Notes under the pieces: generated by a model | The model's input: only the letters and a program-made list of their open reading frames with translations | Database searches by the model: none | Told to the model about the DNA's origin: nothing | Assembly (NCBI RefSeq): GCF_017571525.1 | Contig: NZ_JAGETY010000021.1 | Location: forward strand, 1-64,000 | DNA length: 64,000 nucleotides | Source: Hymenobacter sp. BT559 | Lineage (GTDB): Bacteria; Bacteroidota; Bacteroidia; Cytophagales; Hymenobacteraceae | Direction: 5' to 3' | Made by a program: the position numbers and the translations under genes | Part shown: piece after piece, positions 53,959 to 63,272 of the stretch | How the letters are laid out: each line of letters opens with the position of its first letter | Numbering within the stretch: position 1 is the stretch's first letter

Positions 53959-55140
53959 ATGCGACACCTCACCACCTATTTCCTACTGCTGGCCCTGCTG
54001 GCCGGCTGCGGCAAGAAAGAAGCTGAAGAATCCAGCGAAGCCCCGGCCACGGAAAGCAAAACCGCCCCTGCCGAAGAAGCCGCTACCCCCGACCGCGTCA
54101 CCCTCACCACCGCCGAGCAGCAGGTGGGCGGCGTGCGCCTCGGCACTCTCACCCAGCGCCCTATGAGCGGCGGCCTCAAAGTCAACGGCGTGCTCGACGT
54201 GCCGCCCGAAAACCTCGTCTCCGTCAGCGCACCCCTTGGCGGCTTCGTCGACCGCACCGACCTGCTCCAGGGCTCGCGGGTGAGCAAAGGCCAGCTGCTG
54301 GCCGTCATCCGCAACCCCGATTTCGTGCAGCTCCAGCAGGACTACCTCGAAACCCGCAGCCAGCTCAAGCTCGCCAAAGCCGAGTACGAGCGCCAGGCCG
54401 AGCTCTACCGCCAGGAAGTGGCCCCGCAGAAAAACTACCAGCGCGCCCAGGCCGAGTACGAAGGCCTGCAGGTGAAAAGCAACGCCCAGGCCGCCCGCCT
54501 GCGCCTGGCCGGCCTGCCCATCGGCGGCCGCATCGTGAGCACGGCCAGCGTGCGCGCCCCCAAAGCCGGCTTCGTCAAAGCCGTCAACGTGAGCATCGGC
54601 CAGAGCGTCACGCCCACCGACGTCCTCTTCGAAATCGTCAACCCCGAGCACCTGCACGTGGAGCTGACGGTATTTGAGCGCGATATACCCCAGGTGAAGG
54701 AAGGCCAGCTCGTACGCTTCTCCCTCGGCAACGACTCCCTCAGCCGCGAGCGCACGGCCCACGTTTACCTCATCAGCAAGGCCATCAGCCCCGAGCGCAC
54801 CGTCCGCATCCACGCCCACCAGGACCGCGAGGACGAGCAGCTATTGCCCGGCACCTTCGTGCGCGCCGTCATCGAAACCAACCGCGTCACCGTGCCCACC
54901 CTGCCCGAAAAAGCCGTGGTGCAGTACGGCTCCCAGGCCTACGTATTCGTGGCCGCCGACTCGGCTGCCCAGGCCGGCACCGCCATTTACCGAATGGTGC
55001 CCGTGACCCGCGGCGTGAGCGAAGACGGCTACACCGAAGTCCACCTGCCCGCCGCCGAACAAGGCAAGCCGTTGCGCTTTGTCATTGCAGGTGCGTATGC
55101 TCTCCTTGGCAAGCTCAAGAATGCCGAAGAGGAAGAATAA
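53959..55140 (+). CDS. RND efflux periplasmic adaptor lipoprotein (CusB/CzcB-type)
   Basis: The 393-residue protein has a lipoprotein signal (FLLLALLAGC, Cys about residue 15) followed by an acidic linker, then the membrane-fusion domains: a lipoyl-type half-motif (VSAPLGGFVDRTDLLQGSRV), a helical hairpin (about 115-175), the second half (VRAPKAGFVKAVNVSIGQSV) and beta-barrel parts. It bridges the RND pump and the outer-membrane factor. It follows the pump gene closely, and the next gene starts 9 bases after its stop. There is no CusB-like methionine cluster visible, so metal specificity is open. Confidence 0.88.
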   Translation: MRHLTTYFLLLALLAGCGKKEAEESSEAPATESKTAPAEEAATPDRVTLTTAEQQVGGVRLGTLTQRPMSGGLKVNGVLDVPPENLVSVSAPLGGFVDRTDLLQGSRVSKGQLLAVIRNPDFVQLQQDYLETRSQLKLAKAEYERQAELYRQEVAPQKNYQRAQAEYEGLQVKSNAQAARLRLAGLPIGGRIVSTASVRAPKAGFVKAVNVSIGQSVTPTDVLFEIVNPEHLHVELTVFERDIPQVKEGQLVRFSLGNDSLSRERTAHVYLISKAISPERTVRIHAHQDREDEQLLPGTFVRAVIETNRVTVPTLPEKAVVQYGSQAYVFVAADSAAQAGTAIYRMVPVTRGVSEDGYTEVHLPAAEQGKPLRFVIAGAYALLGKLKNAEEEE

Positions 55141-55149
55141 CCCTGCCCC

Positions 55150-55482
55150 ATGCTCACACTACTTAAGCCCCTGCTCGTATTCTTCCTGGCCGGCCTCTGC
55201 GAAATCGGCGGCGGCTACCTCATGTGGCAGTGGCTCAAGGCCGACCGGCCCGGGTGGATGGGCGCGGCCGGGGCCGTGCTGCTCATGCTCTACGGCTTGG
55301 TGGCCACCTGGCAGCCCACGTCCTTCGGCAAGACCTACGCCGTGTACGGGGGCGTTTTCATCGTCATGTCCATCGCGTGGGCCTGGTACTTCGACGGCTT
55401 TCGGCCCGACCGGTTCGACGTCATCGGGGGCATCGTCTGCTTCGTGGGCATAGCCATCATCCTGTTCTGGCCCCGTTCCTAA
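55150..55482 (+). CDS. YnfA-family (UPF0060) small membrane protein
   Basis: The 110-residue protein has four transmembrane helices and the YnfA signatures FFLAGLCEIGGGYLMWQWL and YGLVATWQPTSFGKTYAVYGG (each read near the first and third helix). YnfA proteins resemble small multidrug-resistance transporters and often lie in metal-resistance clusters. It is closely spaced with the adaptor gene (9 bases) and the next membrane protein (11 bases), so it belongs to the same operon. Confidence 0.9.
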   Translation: MLTLLKPLLVFFLAGLCEIGGGYLMWQWLKADRPGWMGAAGAVLLMLYGLVATWQPTSFGKTYAVYGGVFIVMSIAWAWYFDGFRPDRFDVIGGIVCFVGIAIILFWPRS

Positions 55483-55493
55483 CCGCTTCGCCC

Positions 55494-56108
55494 ATGCTCG
55501 AACTGCTCACCGGTGCCCTCTTGCTTAGCCTGCTGCACGCCGCCATTCCCAACCATTGGGCGCCGGTGCTGGCCGTGGCGCGCGCCGAGAAATGGCCCGT
55601 GCGGCAGGCCGTGGGCGTCACCGCAGTGGCCGGGCTGGCGCACGTGTGCAGCACCGTTCTCATCGGTTTGGTGCTTGGCTTGTTGGGCTGGCGCCTGTCC
55701 GACCGGTTTGCGCACTTCGCCGGCTGGATAGCCCCGCTGCTCCTCATCGGCATCGGCCTGCTCTACGCCCTGTCCGGCCCCGGCCACACCCACCCCGACC
55801 CGGCATTTGTGCCCAGGCGCCGCGCCCGGCGGCGCGTGGTGCTCGGACTGGCCGCCACCATGTTCCTGGCGCCCTGCCTCGAAATCCAAACCTTTTTCCT
55901 CGCCGCCGGCACCCACGGCCCCGCCGCTTTGGCCCTGCTCATGGGCGTGTACCTGCTGGCCTCCGTGTCGGCGATGTGCGCCCTGGTCGCCCTGGCACAC
56001 CGCGGCTTGGGCCGCTTCCAGCTGGCCGGCCTGGCCCACCACGAGCGGCGCCTCACCGGCGCCGTGCTGGTATTGGTGGGCATCGCCGGCTTTTTCGTCG
56101 ACTGGTAG
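55494..56108 (+). CDS. NicO/RcnA-like membrane transporter
   Basis: The 204-residue protein has about six hydrophobic segments. Histidine-containing helices (LLHAAIPNHWAPVLAVAR and GLAHVCSTVLIGL) resemble the nickel/cobalt efflux family NicO/RcnA or the related TauE-type exporters. A loop with GHTHPD lies between helices 3 and 4. It probably exports a divalent metal, but the family call is moderate. The frame is open from 55224; the ATG at 55494 is the natural start after the YnfA stop. The P-type ATPase gene follows 49 bases downstream. Confidence 0.62.
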   Translation: MLELLTGALLLSLLHAAIPNHWAPVLAVARAEKWPVRQAVGVTAVAGLAHVCSTVLIGLVLGLLGWRLSDRFAHFAGWIAPLLLIGIGLLYALSGPGHTHPDPAFVPRRRARRRVVLGLAATMFLAPCLEIQTFFLAAGTHGPAALALLMGVYLLASVSAMCALVALAHRGLGRFQLAGLAHHERRLTGAVLVLVGIAGFFVDW

Positions 56109-56157
56109 CCGCCCCGGCCGCCGTCCCCTCTCATTCGCTATTCCAACACCGCTTCCC

Positions 56158-58293
56158 ATGCCCGACCCTTCATCCGATAACCTGAACGAGGAGCTGAACA
56201 CTGCCAAGCAGGTGCAGCCCGAAAACGTGGGCGCCCTCACCCGCGCCCAGCTCACGCCCGAGGCCGCCACCGCCCCCGAGGGCCACGACGTGCCCGGCCA
56301 CGACCACGACGCCGACGAGCACGCCGGCCACAACCACCCCGCCGGCAAGCGCGTGGTCGACAAAGGCCACGCCGCCGAAGACGAGCACGCCGGCCACGAC
56401 CACGGCAGCGGCGATGACCACGACCACGGCCCCGCCGGCGACAACCCCTACCTAGTGCCGGGCATCAGCCTGGTGCTCCTGCTGGCCGGCATAGCCCTAG
56501 ACTACTATAAAGTCGGCTTTTTCACCGGCTACGTGCGCCCCATCTGGTACGGCATCGCCTACCTCTTAGTGGGCTGGAAAGTCATTCGCTCGGCCATCCA
56601 GAGCATTCCCAGCGGCAACATCTTCAACGAGTTTCTGCTCATGAGCATCGCCACCATCGGCGCCATTGCCCTCGGCGAGTATGCCGAAGGCGTGGCCGTG
56701 ATGCTGTTCTACACCGTGGGTGAGCTGTTCCAGGACGCGGCCGTAAACCGCGCCAAGCGCAGCATCAAGGCCCTGCTCGAAATTCAGGCCACCGAAGTGG
56801 GCGTGCTCCGCAACGGCCAGCGCCTCGTGCTCGACCCCAAGGAAGTGGTAGTGGGCGACGTTATCGAAGTGAAGCCCGGCGAAAAGGTAGCCCTCGACGG
56901 CACCCTGCAGTCCGAGCGCGGCACCTTCAACACCGCCGCCCTCACCGGCGAGTCCGTGCCCCAAACCAAGCAAAAAGGCGAAACCGTGCTGGCCGGCATG
57001 ATTAACCAGGACACCCTGAGCCAGATTGCCGTCACCGCCGCGTTCAAAGACACCAAGCTGAGCAAGATTCTGGCCATGGTGCAGGACGCCGTGGGCCGCA
57101 AGGCCAAGACCCAGCAGTTCATCACCAAGTTTGCCCGCATCTACACGCCCATCGTGGTAGGTCTGGCCCTGATGCTCACCTTCCTGCCCTACTTTTTCGT
57201 CGACGACTACGTTTTCCGCGACTGGCTCTACCGCGCGCTGGTGTTCCTCGTCATTTCCTGCCCCTGCGCCCTGGTCATCAGCATTCCGCTCGGCTACTTC
57301 GGCGGCATCGGCGCAGCCTCCAAAGCGGGCGTGCTGTTCAAAGGCTCCAACTTTCTCGACGTCATGCGCGAAATTGACACCGTGGTGATGGACAAAACCG
57401 GCACCATCACCAAGGGCGTGTTCGCCGTGCAGCAGGTCGTCACGGCCCCGGGCCAAACCGAAGCCCGCTTCACGGCCCTGGCCGCGGCCCTCGAAGCCAA
57501 ATCCACGCACCCCATTGCCCAGGCGTTGGTGCAGCACGTCAAGGTCACGGGTACGCCGCTCACCGTGGAAAACGTCGAGGAAATATCCGGCCACGGACTG
57601 CGTGGCCGCGTCGACGGCCAGGACGTGCTGGCCGGCAACACCAAGCTGCTCACCAAATTCAACGTCGCCTACCCCGCCGAAATCGACCAGCTCGTCGACA
57701 GCATCGTGGTGGTGGCCGTGGGCGGCCAGTACGCCGGCTACCTCACCGTGGCCGACGAAATCAAGGAAGACGCCGCCCAGGCCGTGCAGGAGATGCGTGC
57801 CCAGGGCATCAAAACGCTGGTCATGCTCTCCGGCGACAAAGACACCATCGTGCAGCGCGTGGCCCAAACGCTCGGCATCACCGAAGCCCACGGCGGCCTG
57901 CTGCCCGAAGACAAAGCCGCTCACGTCGAGCGCCTCAAAGCCGCCGGCCACCGCCTAGCCTTCGTCGGCGACGGCGTCAACGACGCCCCCGTCGTGGCCC
58001 TGGCCGACGTGGGCATCGCCATGGGCGGCCTCGGCTCCGACGCCACCATCGAAACCGCCGACGTCGTCATCCAGACCGACCACCCCAGTAAAATTGCCAC
58101 TGCCCGCCGCATCGCCGTGGCCACGCACACGGTCGTGTGGCAGAACATCTGGCTGGCCTTCGCCGTGAAAGCCGTGGTGCTGGCCCTCGGCGCCGGCGGC
58201 CTGGCCACCATGTGGGAAGCCGTGTTTGCCGATGTCGGAGTCGCCCTGCTCGCCATCCTCAACGCCGTGCGCATCCAGCGCATGAAGTTCTGA
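56158..58293 (+). CDS. Heavy-metal P1B-type ATPase with His-rich N-terminus
   Basis: The 711-residue protein has a long His/Asp-rich N-terminal tail (GHDVPGHDHDADEHAGHNH, HAGHDHGSGDDHDHG) in place of a classical HMA domain. The core has the TGES loop, the metal-transport motif CPCALV in the sixth helix, the phosphorylation site DKTGTITKG, the HP locus (STHPIAQAL) and GDGVNDAP. CPC with a His-rich tail suits Zn/Cd/Co export; copper cannot be excluded. The start at 56158 follows the NicO-like gene by 49 bases. Its last base is shared with the ATG of the MFS gene. Confidence 0.93.
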   Translation: MPDPSSDNLNEELNTAKQVQPENVGALTRAQLTPEAATAPEGHDVPGHDHDADEHAGHNHPAGKRVVDKGHAAEDEHAGHDHGSGDDHDHGPAGDNPYLVPGISLVLLLAGIALDYYKVGFFTGYVRPIWYGIAYLLVGWKVIRSAIQSIPSGNIFNEFLLMSIATIGAIALGEYAEGVAVMLFYTVGELFQDAAVNRAKRSIKALLEIQATEVGVLRNGQRLVLDPKEVVVGDVIEVKPGEKVALDGTLQSERGTFNTAALTGESVPQTKQKGETVLAGMINQDTLSQIAVTAAFKDTKLSKILAMVQDAVGRKAKTQQFITKFARIYTPIVVGLALMLTFLPYFFVDDYVFRDWLYRALVFLVISCPCALVISIPLGYFGGIGAASKAGVLFKGSNFLDVMREIDTVVMDKTGTITKGVFAVQQVVTAPGQTEARFTALAAALEAKSTHPIAQALVQHVKVTGTPLTVENVEEISGHGLRGRVDGQDVLAGNTKLLTKFNVAYPAEIDQLVDSIVVVAVGGQYAGYLTVADEIKEDAAQAVQEMRAQGIKTLVMLSGDKDTIVQRVAQTLGITEAHGGLLPEDKAAHVERLKAAGHRLAFVGDGVNDAPVVALADVGIAMGGLGSDATIETADVVIQTDHPSKIATARRIAVATHTVVWQNIWLAFAVKAVVLALGAGGLATMWEAVFADVGVALLAILNAVRIQRMKF

Positions 58294-59477
58294 TGCGGCG
58301 CTTCGCTTACCTCACCCGCGCCGTTTGGCTGCTCTCGCTCATCAGCCTCTTCACCGACCTGGCCAGCGAAATGCTCTACCCGGTCATGCCGCTTTACCTG
58401 CAGTCCATTGGCTTTTCCGTGTTTTTCATCGGGCTGCTCGAAGGCGTGGCCGAAGCCGTGGCCGGCCTGAGCAAGGGCTATTTTGGGCAGTGGAGCGACC
58501 GCCTCGGCCGCCGCGTGCCCTTTGTGCAGTGGGGCTACGGCCTGAGCGCCCTCTCCAAGCCCATGCTCGCGGTGCTGGCCACCCCCGCGTGGGTGCTGCT
58601 GGCCCGCACCGTCGACCGCTTGGGCAAAGGCCTGCGCACCGGCGCCCGCGATGCCCTGCTCTCCGACGAAACCACTCCTGCCGACCGGGGCAAGGTGTTT
58701 GGCTTCCACCGGTCCATGGACACGTTAGGGGCCGTGTTCGGCCCCCTGGCCGCGCTGGCGTGGCTAGCGGCCTATCCGGGTCAGTTTCGCCCCTTGTTCC
58801 TGTGGGCCTTCGTGCCCGGGGTGCTGGCGGTGGGCATCACCTTGGCCCTGGGGGAGCGGCAAGCCGTGCCTTCCGGCCGGCCCGTAGTGCCCTTTTGGGC
58901 CTCGTTTGGCTACTGGCGGGTCGCCTCCCCGGCCTACCGGCGCGTGGTCGGCGCGCTGCTGGTGTTCGCCCTGTTCAACAGCTCCGATGCGTTTTTGCTG
59001 CTCCTGGCCCGGCAGCGCGGCCTGTCCGCTACGGCCGTTATTGGCTGCTACGTGCTCTACAACCTCACCTACGTGCTCAGTGCCTGGCCCTTGGGCCACC
59101 TGGCCGACCGCTTGGGCCCGCGCCGCCTGTTGGTGGCTGGCTTCCTGGTGTTCGCCGGCGTGTACGGAGGCATGGCGCTGGCCACCAGCGGGTGGGCCGT
59201 GGCGTCCCTGTTTGCCGTCTACGGGCTCTACGCGGCCGCTACCGAGGGCGTCGGCAAAGCATGGGTCAGCACCCTCTGCGCCAAAGCCGATGCCGGCGCC
59301 GCCTTGGGTACGCTCGGCGGGCTGAGCAGTTTAGCCGCCTTGGGGGCTAGTTCGTTCGCCGGCCTGCTCTGGCAGTGGCAAGGACCGGGCCTGCCCTTTG
59401 GCCTGGCGGCGGCAGCAGCCGTGGGCGTGGCCCTGTACCTGGCTCGGGTCCGTTTAAGTTCTTCCTTATCCAGCTAA
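58293..59477 (+). CDS. MFS transporter
   Basis: The 394-residue protein has twelve predicted helices in two bundles and the MFS loop signature GQWSDRLGRR between helices 2 and 3 and a mirrored LADRLGPRR in the second half. The start ATG overlaps the ATPase stop by one base (TGATG), so translation is coupled. MFS proteins at this position in Bacteroidetes metal operons are common; the substrate is not known. The frame is open from 58137, but the coupled ATG at 58293 is preferred. Confidence 0.88.
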   Translation: MRRFAYLTRAVWLLSLISLFTDLASEMLYPVMPLYLQSIGFSVFFIGLLEGVAEAVAGLSKGYFGQWSDRLGRRVPFVQWGYGLSALSKPMLAVLATPAWVLLARTVDRLGKGLRTGARDALLSDETTPADRGKVFGFHRSMDTLGAVFGPLAALAWLAAYPGQFRPLFLWAFVPGVLAVGITLALGERQAVPSGRPVVPFWASFGYWRVASPAYRRVVGALLVFALFNSSDAFLLLLARQRGLSATAVIGCYVLYNLTYVLSAWPLGHLADRLGPRRLLVAGFLVFAGVYGGMALATSGWAVASLFAVYGLYAAATEGVGKAWVSTLCAKADAGAALGTLGGLSSLAALGASSFAGLLWQWQGPGLPFGLAAAAAVGVALYLARVRLSSSLSS

Positions 59478-59480
59478 CCT

Positions 59481-60383
59481 ATGTCCTTTTCCTCCGAAGC
59501 TGCTCCCACCAACCGCGAGCGGGCCGAGCGCGGCCAATCGTCCACCCTGCTCGGCATTGGCGCCAACATCGCCCTGGTGCTCGGCAAGGGCACGGCCGGC
59601 GTGGTGGGCCATTCCTACGCCCTCATCGCCGAAGCCATTGAGTCGGGCACCGATATTTTCAGTTCCCTCATCGTGTGGCTCGGCCTGCGCACCGCCGCCC
59701 GCGAGCCCGACGAGAACCACCCCTACGGCCACGGCAAAGCCGAGCCGCTGGCCGCCATCATGGTGGCCGTGGCCTTACTCGGGGCCGCCGCCTACATTGC
59801 CACCGAAGGCATCATCCACATCATCACGCCCCACCAGCTGCCCGCGCCCTTCACGCTGGCCGTGCTGGCCGTGGTCATTATCATCAAAGAAACGCTCTAT
59901 CGCCGCGTCAATAAAGTGGGCGAAGAAGTGGACAGCAACGCGGTCAAAGCCGACGCCTGGCACCACCGCGCCGACGTCATCACCTCCTGCACGGCCTTCG
60001 TGGGCATCAGCATTGCCCTCATCGGCGGCAAGGGGTGGGAAGCGGCCGACGATTGGGCGGCCCTGGTGGCCTGCTGCTTCATCGTTTACAACGCCTACCA
60101 CATTTTCCGCCCGGCCTTCGGCGAAATCATGGACGAAGCGCCCGAAGGCACCTGGACCGAAGACATCCGCGCCCTGGCCGAAGCCGTGCCCGGCGTGGTG
60201 GCCACCGAAAAATGCTTCGTGCGCAAGATGGGCTTCGAGTACTTCGCCGACCTGCACGTGATTGTCGACGGCGCCATCAGCGTGCGCGAAGGCCACTACA
60301 TTTCCGGCGCCGTCAAAGCCGCAATCATCCGGGCCAAACCCGCCGTGTACAACGTGCTGGTCCACATCGAGCCCACCGAATAA
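59481..60383 (+). CDS. Cation diffusion facilitator (CDF) transporter
   Basis: The 300-residue protein has six transmembrane helices and a cytosolic C-terminal ferredoxin-like domain (about 205-298). The metal site is formed by residues in HSYALIAEAIESGTDIFSS and KADAWHHRADVITS, with HHRAD in the place of the usual HxxxD motif of zinc/iron/manganese CDFs. It exports a divalent cation in exchange for protons. It starts 3 bases after the MFS stop and is part of the same operon. Confidence 0.92.
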   Translation: MSFSSEAAPTNRERAERGQSSTLLGIGANIALVLGKGTAGVVGHSYALIAEAIESGTDIFSSLIVWLGLRTAAREPDENHPYGHGKAEPLAAIMVAVALLGAAAYIATEGIIHIITPHQLPAPFTLAVLAVVIIIKETLYRRVNKVGEEVDSNAVKADAWHHRADVITSCTAFVGISIALIGGKGWEAADDWAALVACCFIVYNAYHIFRPAFGEIMDEAPEGTWTEDIRALAEAVPGVVATEKCFVRKMGFEYFADLHVIVDGAISVREGHYISGAVKAAIIRAKPAVYNVLVHIEPTE

Positions 60384-60395
60384 TCACTTCTCCCC

Positions 60396-61064
60396 ATGAA
60401 ACGCTACCTCGCTTATTTCACCTTTTTACTCGGTGCCGGCCTCGCGTTCCCGAGCTGCAACTCCCGGCACGACACCGACGCCCACGAGCAGGAAGCCCAC
60501 GCCACGCAGCCCAAGCCCGCCCCCGTCGCCACCTCGCCCAACCTGCGCGACACCCTGCAGCTCCTGGCCCAGCAGCTCGATACTGTGTACCGCGAAGGCT
60601 GTTGGGACGATGACTTTGCTCGCCTCATGACCGTGCACCACGCCGGCGCCCAGCGCCTGGCCACCGTCGAAATTGCCAGCGGCAAAGATTCCACCCTGCG
60701 CGCCCTGGCCCAGCACGTGCTCGAAGGTCACGAGCGCGACAACCACGTTCTGGAGCTGGCCCTGACCAAGCAGCCGCCCAAAGGCCAGGAATACCGCCCC
60801 GGCAATACCAAAGACCCGTTCGTGCGCCGCATCACCGCCGCACTCGCTCCCCTGCGGCAGCCACCGCCCACGCCCGGCCCCCTCGACACCGACTTTGCCA
60901 CCCTCATGCAGGTGCACCACCAAACCGGCGTCGCCCTGGCCAAAGTGGAACTGGACTTTGGCAAAGTGCCCGAATTGAAGGAAGCCGCGCGCCGCATTGT
61001 CCGTGACGAGCAGGCCGAAATCCAGCGGTACCAGCGCTGGCTCAAAGCAAACCCCAGCAAATAG
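60396..61064 (+). CDS. Lipoprotein with two DUF305 domains
   Basis: The 222-residue protein has a lipoprotein signal (LGAGLAFPSC, Cys about residue 21) and two DUF305-type helical units with the motifs LMTVHHAGAQRLATVE and LMQVHHQTGVALAKVE. The His pairs are the expected metal or oxygen-species ligands. DUF305 proteins are frequent beside copper and mixed-metal efflux genes and may buffer metal in the periplasm. It starts 12 bases after the CDF gene and lies 4 bases before the ZIP gene. Confidence 0.85.
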   Translation: MKRYLAYFTFLLGAGLAFPSCNSRHDTDAHEQEAHATQPKPAPVATSPNLRDTLQLLAQQLDTVYREGCWDDDFARLMTVHHAGAQRLATVEIASGKDSTLRALAQHVLEGHERDNHVLELALTKQPPKGQEYRPGNTKDPFVRRITAALAPLRQPPPTPGPLDTDFATLMQVHHQTGVALAKVELDFGKVPELKEAARRIVRDEQAEIQRYQRWLKANPSK

Positions 61065-61068
61065 CCCC

Positions 61069-61848
61069 ATGCTGCTCGCCCTTCCCACCGCTGTCACCCC
61101 GCCCTGGACCACCATGCTCGGCTTCTCGCTGCTGCCGGCCGTTGTCATGATTGCCGGCGCGGCCCTAGCCGTATGGCGCGCCCCCGGTCCCCAGCTGCGC
61201 AGCGCCATCCTACACTTCGCCGCCGGCGTCATCTTCTCTGTGGTCGCCGTCGAGCTGCTGCCCGACATCGTCCAGCGCCACGCTCCCTACGAAGTGGGCC
61301 TTGGCTTCGGCCTCGGCGTGGCCGTCATGATGGGGCTGCGCTACCTCACCCAGCGCCTGGAGCAGCGCGATGCCGCCACTCCGGAGACCACCACCGCTTC
61401 ACCCGCCACCGCCGCCCTGCCGTGGGGCCTGCTGGTCGCCATCGGCATCGACATTCTCATCGACGGGCTGCTGCTCGGCATCGGCTTTTCCGCCGGCGCC
61501 AAGGAAGGCACCCTGCTGGCCATTGCCCTCACCATCGAGCTGCTCTCGCTCGGCTTGGCTACCGCCGTCGAGCTGCGCCAGGGCGGCCACGGCAAGGGCC
61601 GGGCCGTGGCCATCGTAGCTGGCCTCTCGCTGCTGCTGCTGGCCGGGGCCGGCATTGGCACCACCGTGCTGCGCGGGGCCAGCGGCAACCTGCTCGAAAT
61701 CGTGCTTTCCTTTGGCCTGGCTGCCCTGCTCTTCCTCGTCACCGAAGAATTGCTCACCGAGGCCCACGAAGAAACCGAAACCCCGCTGCTCACCCTGGCC
61801 TTTTTCGTCGGCTTTCTCTTATTCCTGTTGTTAGGCATGGTTGCCTAG
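61069..61848 (+). CDS. ZIP-family metal transporter
   Basis: The 259-residue protein has about eight transmembrane helices and ZIP features: LHFAAGVIFSVVAVELLPDI early, and a helix with GIDILIDGLLLGIGFSAG, where Asp/Glu take the place of the usual His in HNxxEG. A later ALTIELLSLG corresponds to the second metal-binding helix. These changes suggest altered metal choice or a non-classical direction of transport. An importer-type family member within an export operon is notable. The ATG at 61069 follows the DUF305 stop by 4 bases. Confidence 0.8.
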   Translation: MLLALPTAVTPPWTTMLGFSLLPAVVMIAGAALAVWRAPGPQLRSAILHFAAGVIFSVVAVELLPDIVQRHAPYEVGLGFGLGVAVMMGLRYLTQRLEQRDAATPETTTASPATAALPWGLLVAIGIDILIDGLLLGIGFSAGAKEGTLLAIALTIELLSLGLATAVELRQGGHGKGRAVAIVAGLSLLLLAGAGIGTTVLRGASGNLLEIVLSFGLAALLFLVTEELLTEAHEETETPLLTLAFFVGFLLFLLLGMVA

Positions 61849-61870
61849 CCCCTTCTCTTATCCGCCCCTC

Positions 61871-62137
61871 ATGCACACCGCCAAAATCGACCTGACCCTG
61901 GAGCCCGCCGGCCGCCGCATTGCCTTTTCTAAAGAAATGCTGGAAGTCGCCCACCTCTTCCGCCGCGTGGGCGGCGAAGCCAGCCCCTGGCAGCGCCTGG
62001 CCGTGAACACCCGCTCGCCCTACCTCGACACCGACACGTTCGCCCCCGGCACCCTACTGGAATACTACGTGCAGCACGAAACCCAGCACGGCGACGAGGA
62101 AGCCCGCAGCCACGTCGTGAGCACCACCCTGGCCTGA
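61871..62137 (+). CDS. Small soluble hypothetical protein
   Basis: The 88-residue protein (MHTAKIDLTLEPAGRRI...) has no signal or membrane segment and looks like mixed alpha/beta. It is rich in His toward the C-terminus (YYVQHETQHGDEEARSH). I do not recognise a family. It is in line with the metal operon, 22 bases after the ZIP stop, and its own stop overlaps a possible ATG of the next gene by one base. Confidence 0.6.
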   Translation: MHTAKIDLTLEPAGRRIAFSKEMLEVAHLFRRVGGEASPWQRLAVNTRSPYLDTDTFAPGTLLEYYVQHETQHGDEEARSHVVSTTLA

Positions 62138-62169
62138 TGCCTTCGATTCAGCGCCCCTATCTTTCCTCC

Positions 62170-62904
62170 ATGCTCCGTGCTGCCGCCTCCCTTCGTCATG
62201 TTGCCCAGGCATTGCTGCTAGCCGGTGTCCTGCTGCTAGGCAGCTGCCGCAGCGGCTCCGACGATACGGCCGACGTGCACGAGCCCGGCGCCCCGGCCAC
62301 CATGATGGCCGCCCTGCACACCATGGCCGAGCACTCCAAAGCCCTCCCACCGGGCACCAATCTCGACCTCTATTTCGCCCAGCTCATGCGCGAAAACCAC
62401 CGGGCGGCCGTGTCCATGTCGGCGCTGGAGCTACAGCAAGGCCAGGACCCCGAGCTGCGCCGCGTTGCGCAGGACATTCACCAAGCCCACCAGCAACTCA
62501 TTTTGGGGCTGGACTCGGCCATTGCACGCATCAGGGCCCTGCCACCTGCTTTCCCGGACCGCACGTTCCAGGCCGAACAATTAAGCCGGTTGCTGGAGGC
62601 GGCAACCAATGGGCTGCACCCGGCCGCCCACCGCAACATCGCTAAAGTAGAAGCTGGCAAAGACTCTCTAAGCCACCATCACACCCCCAAGCAGGAAGAC
62701 GCCGGCACCGGCAGCATCGACCACGACTACGCCGCCCTACTCGTGCCGCACCACCAGAACTCCATCACCCTGGCCCGGGCCGAGCTGGAGCTGGGCCGCG
62801 ACGAGCCCCTGCAGCGTGCCGCCTACTTCATCCTGCAGGACCAGCAGCGGGAAATTGAGCAGGTGCAAGTATGGCTCAGCCAGCACCCACGCCAGGGCAA
62901 GTAG
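62170..62904 (+). CDS. Lipoprotein with two DUF305 domains, second copy
   Basis: The protein of about 244 residues has a lipoprotein signal (AQALLLAGVLLLGSC) and two DUF305 units with LMRENHRAAVSMSALE and LLVPHHQNSITLARAELE. In the first unit the His pair is reduced to NHRA, so one metal site may be lost. It is similar in layout to the lipoprotein at 60396. An in-frame ATG at 62137 overlapping the previous stop is an alternative start, adding 11 residues. It is the last gene of the + strand metal operon. Confidence 0.82.
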   Translation: MLRAAASLRHVAQALLLAGVLLLGSCRSGSDDTADVHEPGAPATMMAALHTMAEHSKALPPGTNLDLYFAQLMRENHRAAVSMSALELQQGQDPELRRVAQDIHQAHQQLILGLDSAIARIRALPPAFPDRTFQAEQLSRLLEAATNGLHPAAHRNIAKVEAGKDSLSHHHTPKQEDAGTGSIDHDYAALLVPHHQNSITLARAELELGRDEPLQRAAYFILQDQQREIEQVQVWLSQHPRQGK

Positions 62905-62932
62905 TGTTCTCCCAGGACCATTCCCTCGTTCT

Positions 62933-63193
62933 CTAACCCACTTTGGTGACGGACCGGACCAATTGGTACCCTCCGGCTTCCAGCGCAGCCTGGATGGCTT
63001 TCAGGTCCGGGCCATTAAGGTGCGCGGTCGCTACTTCAGCCTCGCCTACGGCTACGCGGTCCACCACCAGGCCTAAGCCCACCAGCTGTTCGCGCACCCA
63101 GACGATGCAGTCCGGGGCGCACATGTTGTCGATGGTGAGCACGTAACGCATCAGCTGCGTCATGCCGGCAGTATCGTTTTCAGGAAAGGACAT
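62933..63193 (-). CDS. Small HMA-like ferredoxin-fold protein
   Basis: The 86-residue protein has a beta-alpha-beta-beta-alpha-beta pattern with MRYVLTIDNMCAPDCIVWV, where CxxxC replaces the CxxC of typical metal chaperones, and closing AALEAGGYQLV. Similar domains occur at the N-terminus of Bacteroidetes AraC-type regulators and as free proteins in metal loci. It could bind a soft metal, but the altered spacing is a caution. Starts at 63163 or 63151 are possible. It faces the + strand operon convergently. Confidence 0.65.
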   Translation of the reverse strand: MSFPENDTAGMTQLMRYVLTIDNMCAPDCIVWVREQLVGLGLVVDRVAVGEAEVATAHLNGPDLKAIQAALEAGGYQLVRSVTKVG

Positions 63194-63272
63194 AACGATG
63201 TAGCTGAAAAGCCGAAGTATACGGGCGGCTTCCCAAATGCAACGGAATCGCTGGGGGCCGTGTTAGGGGCGC

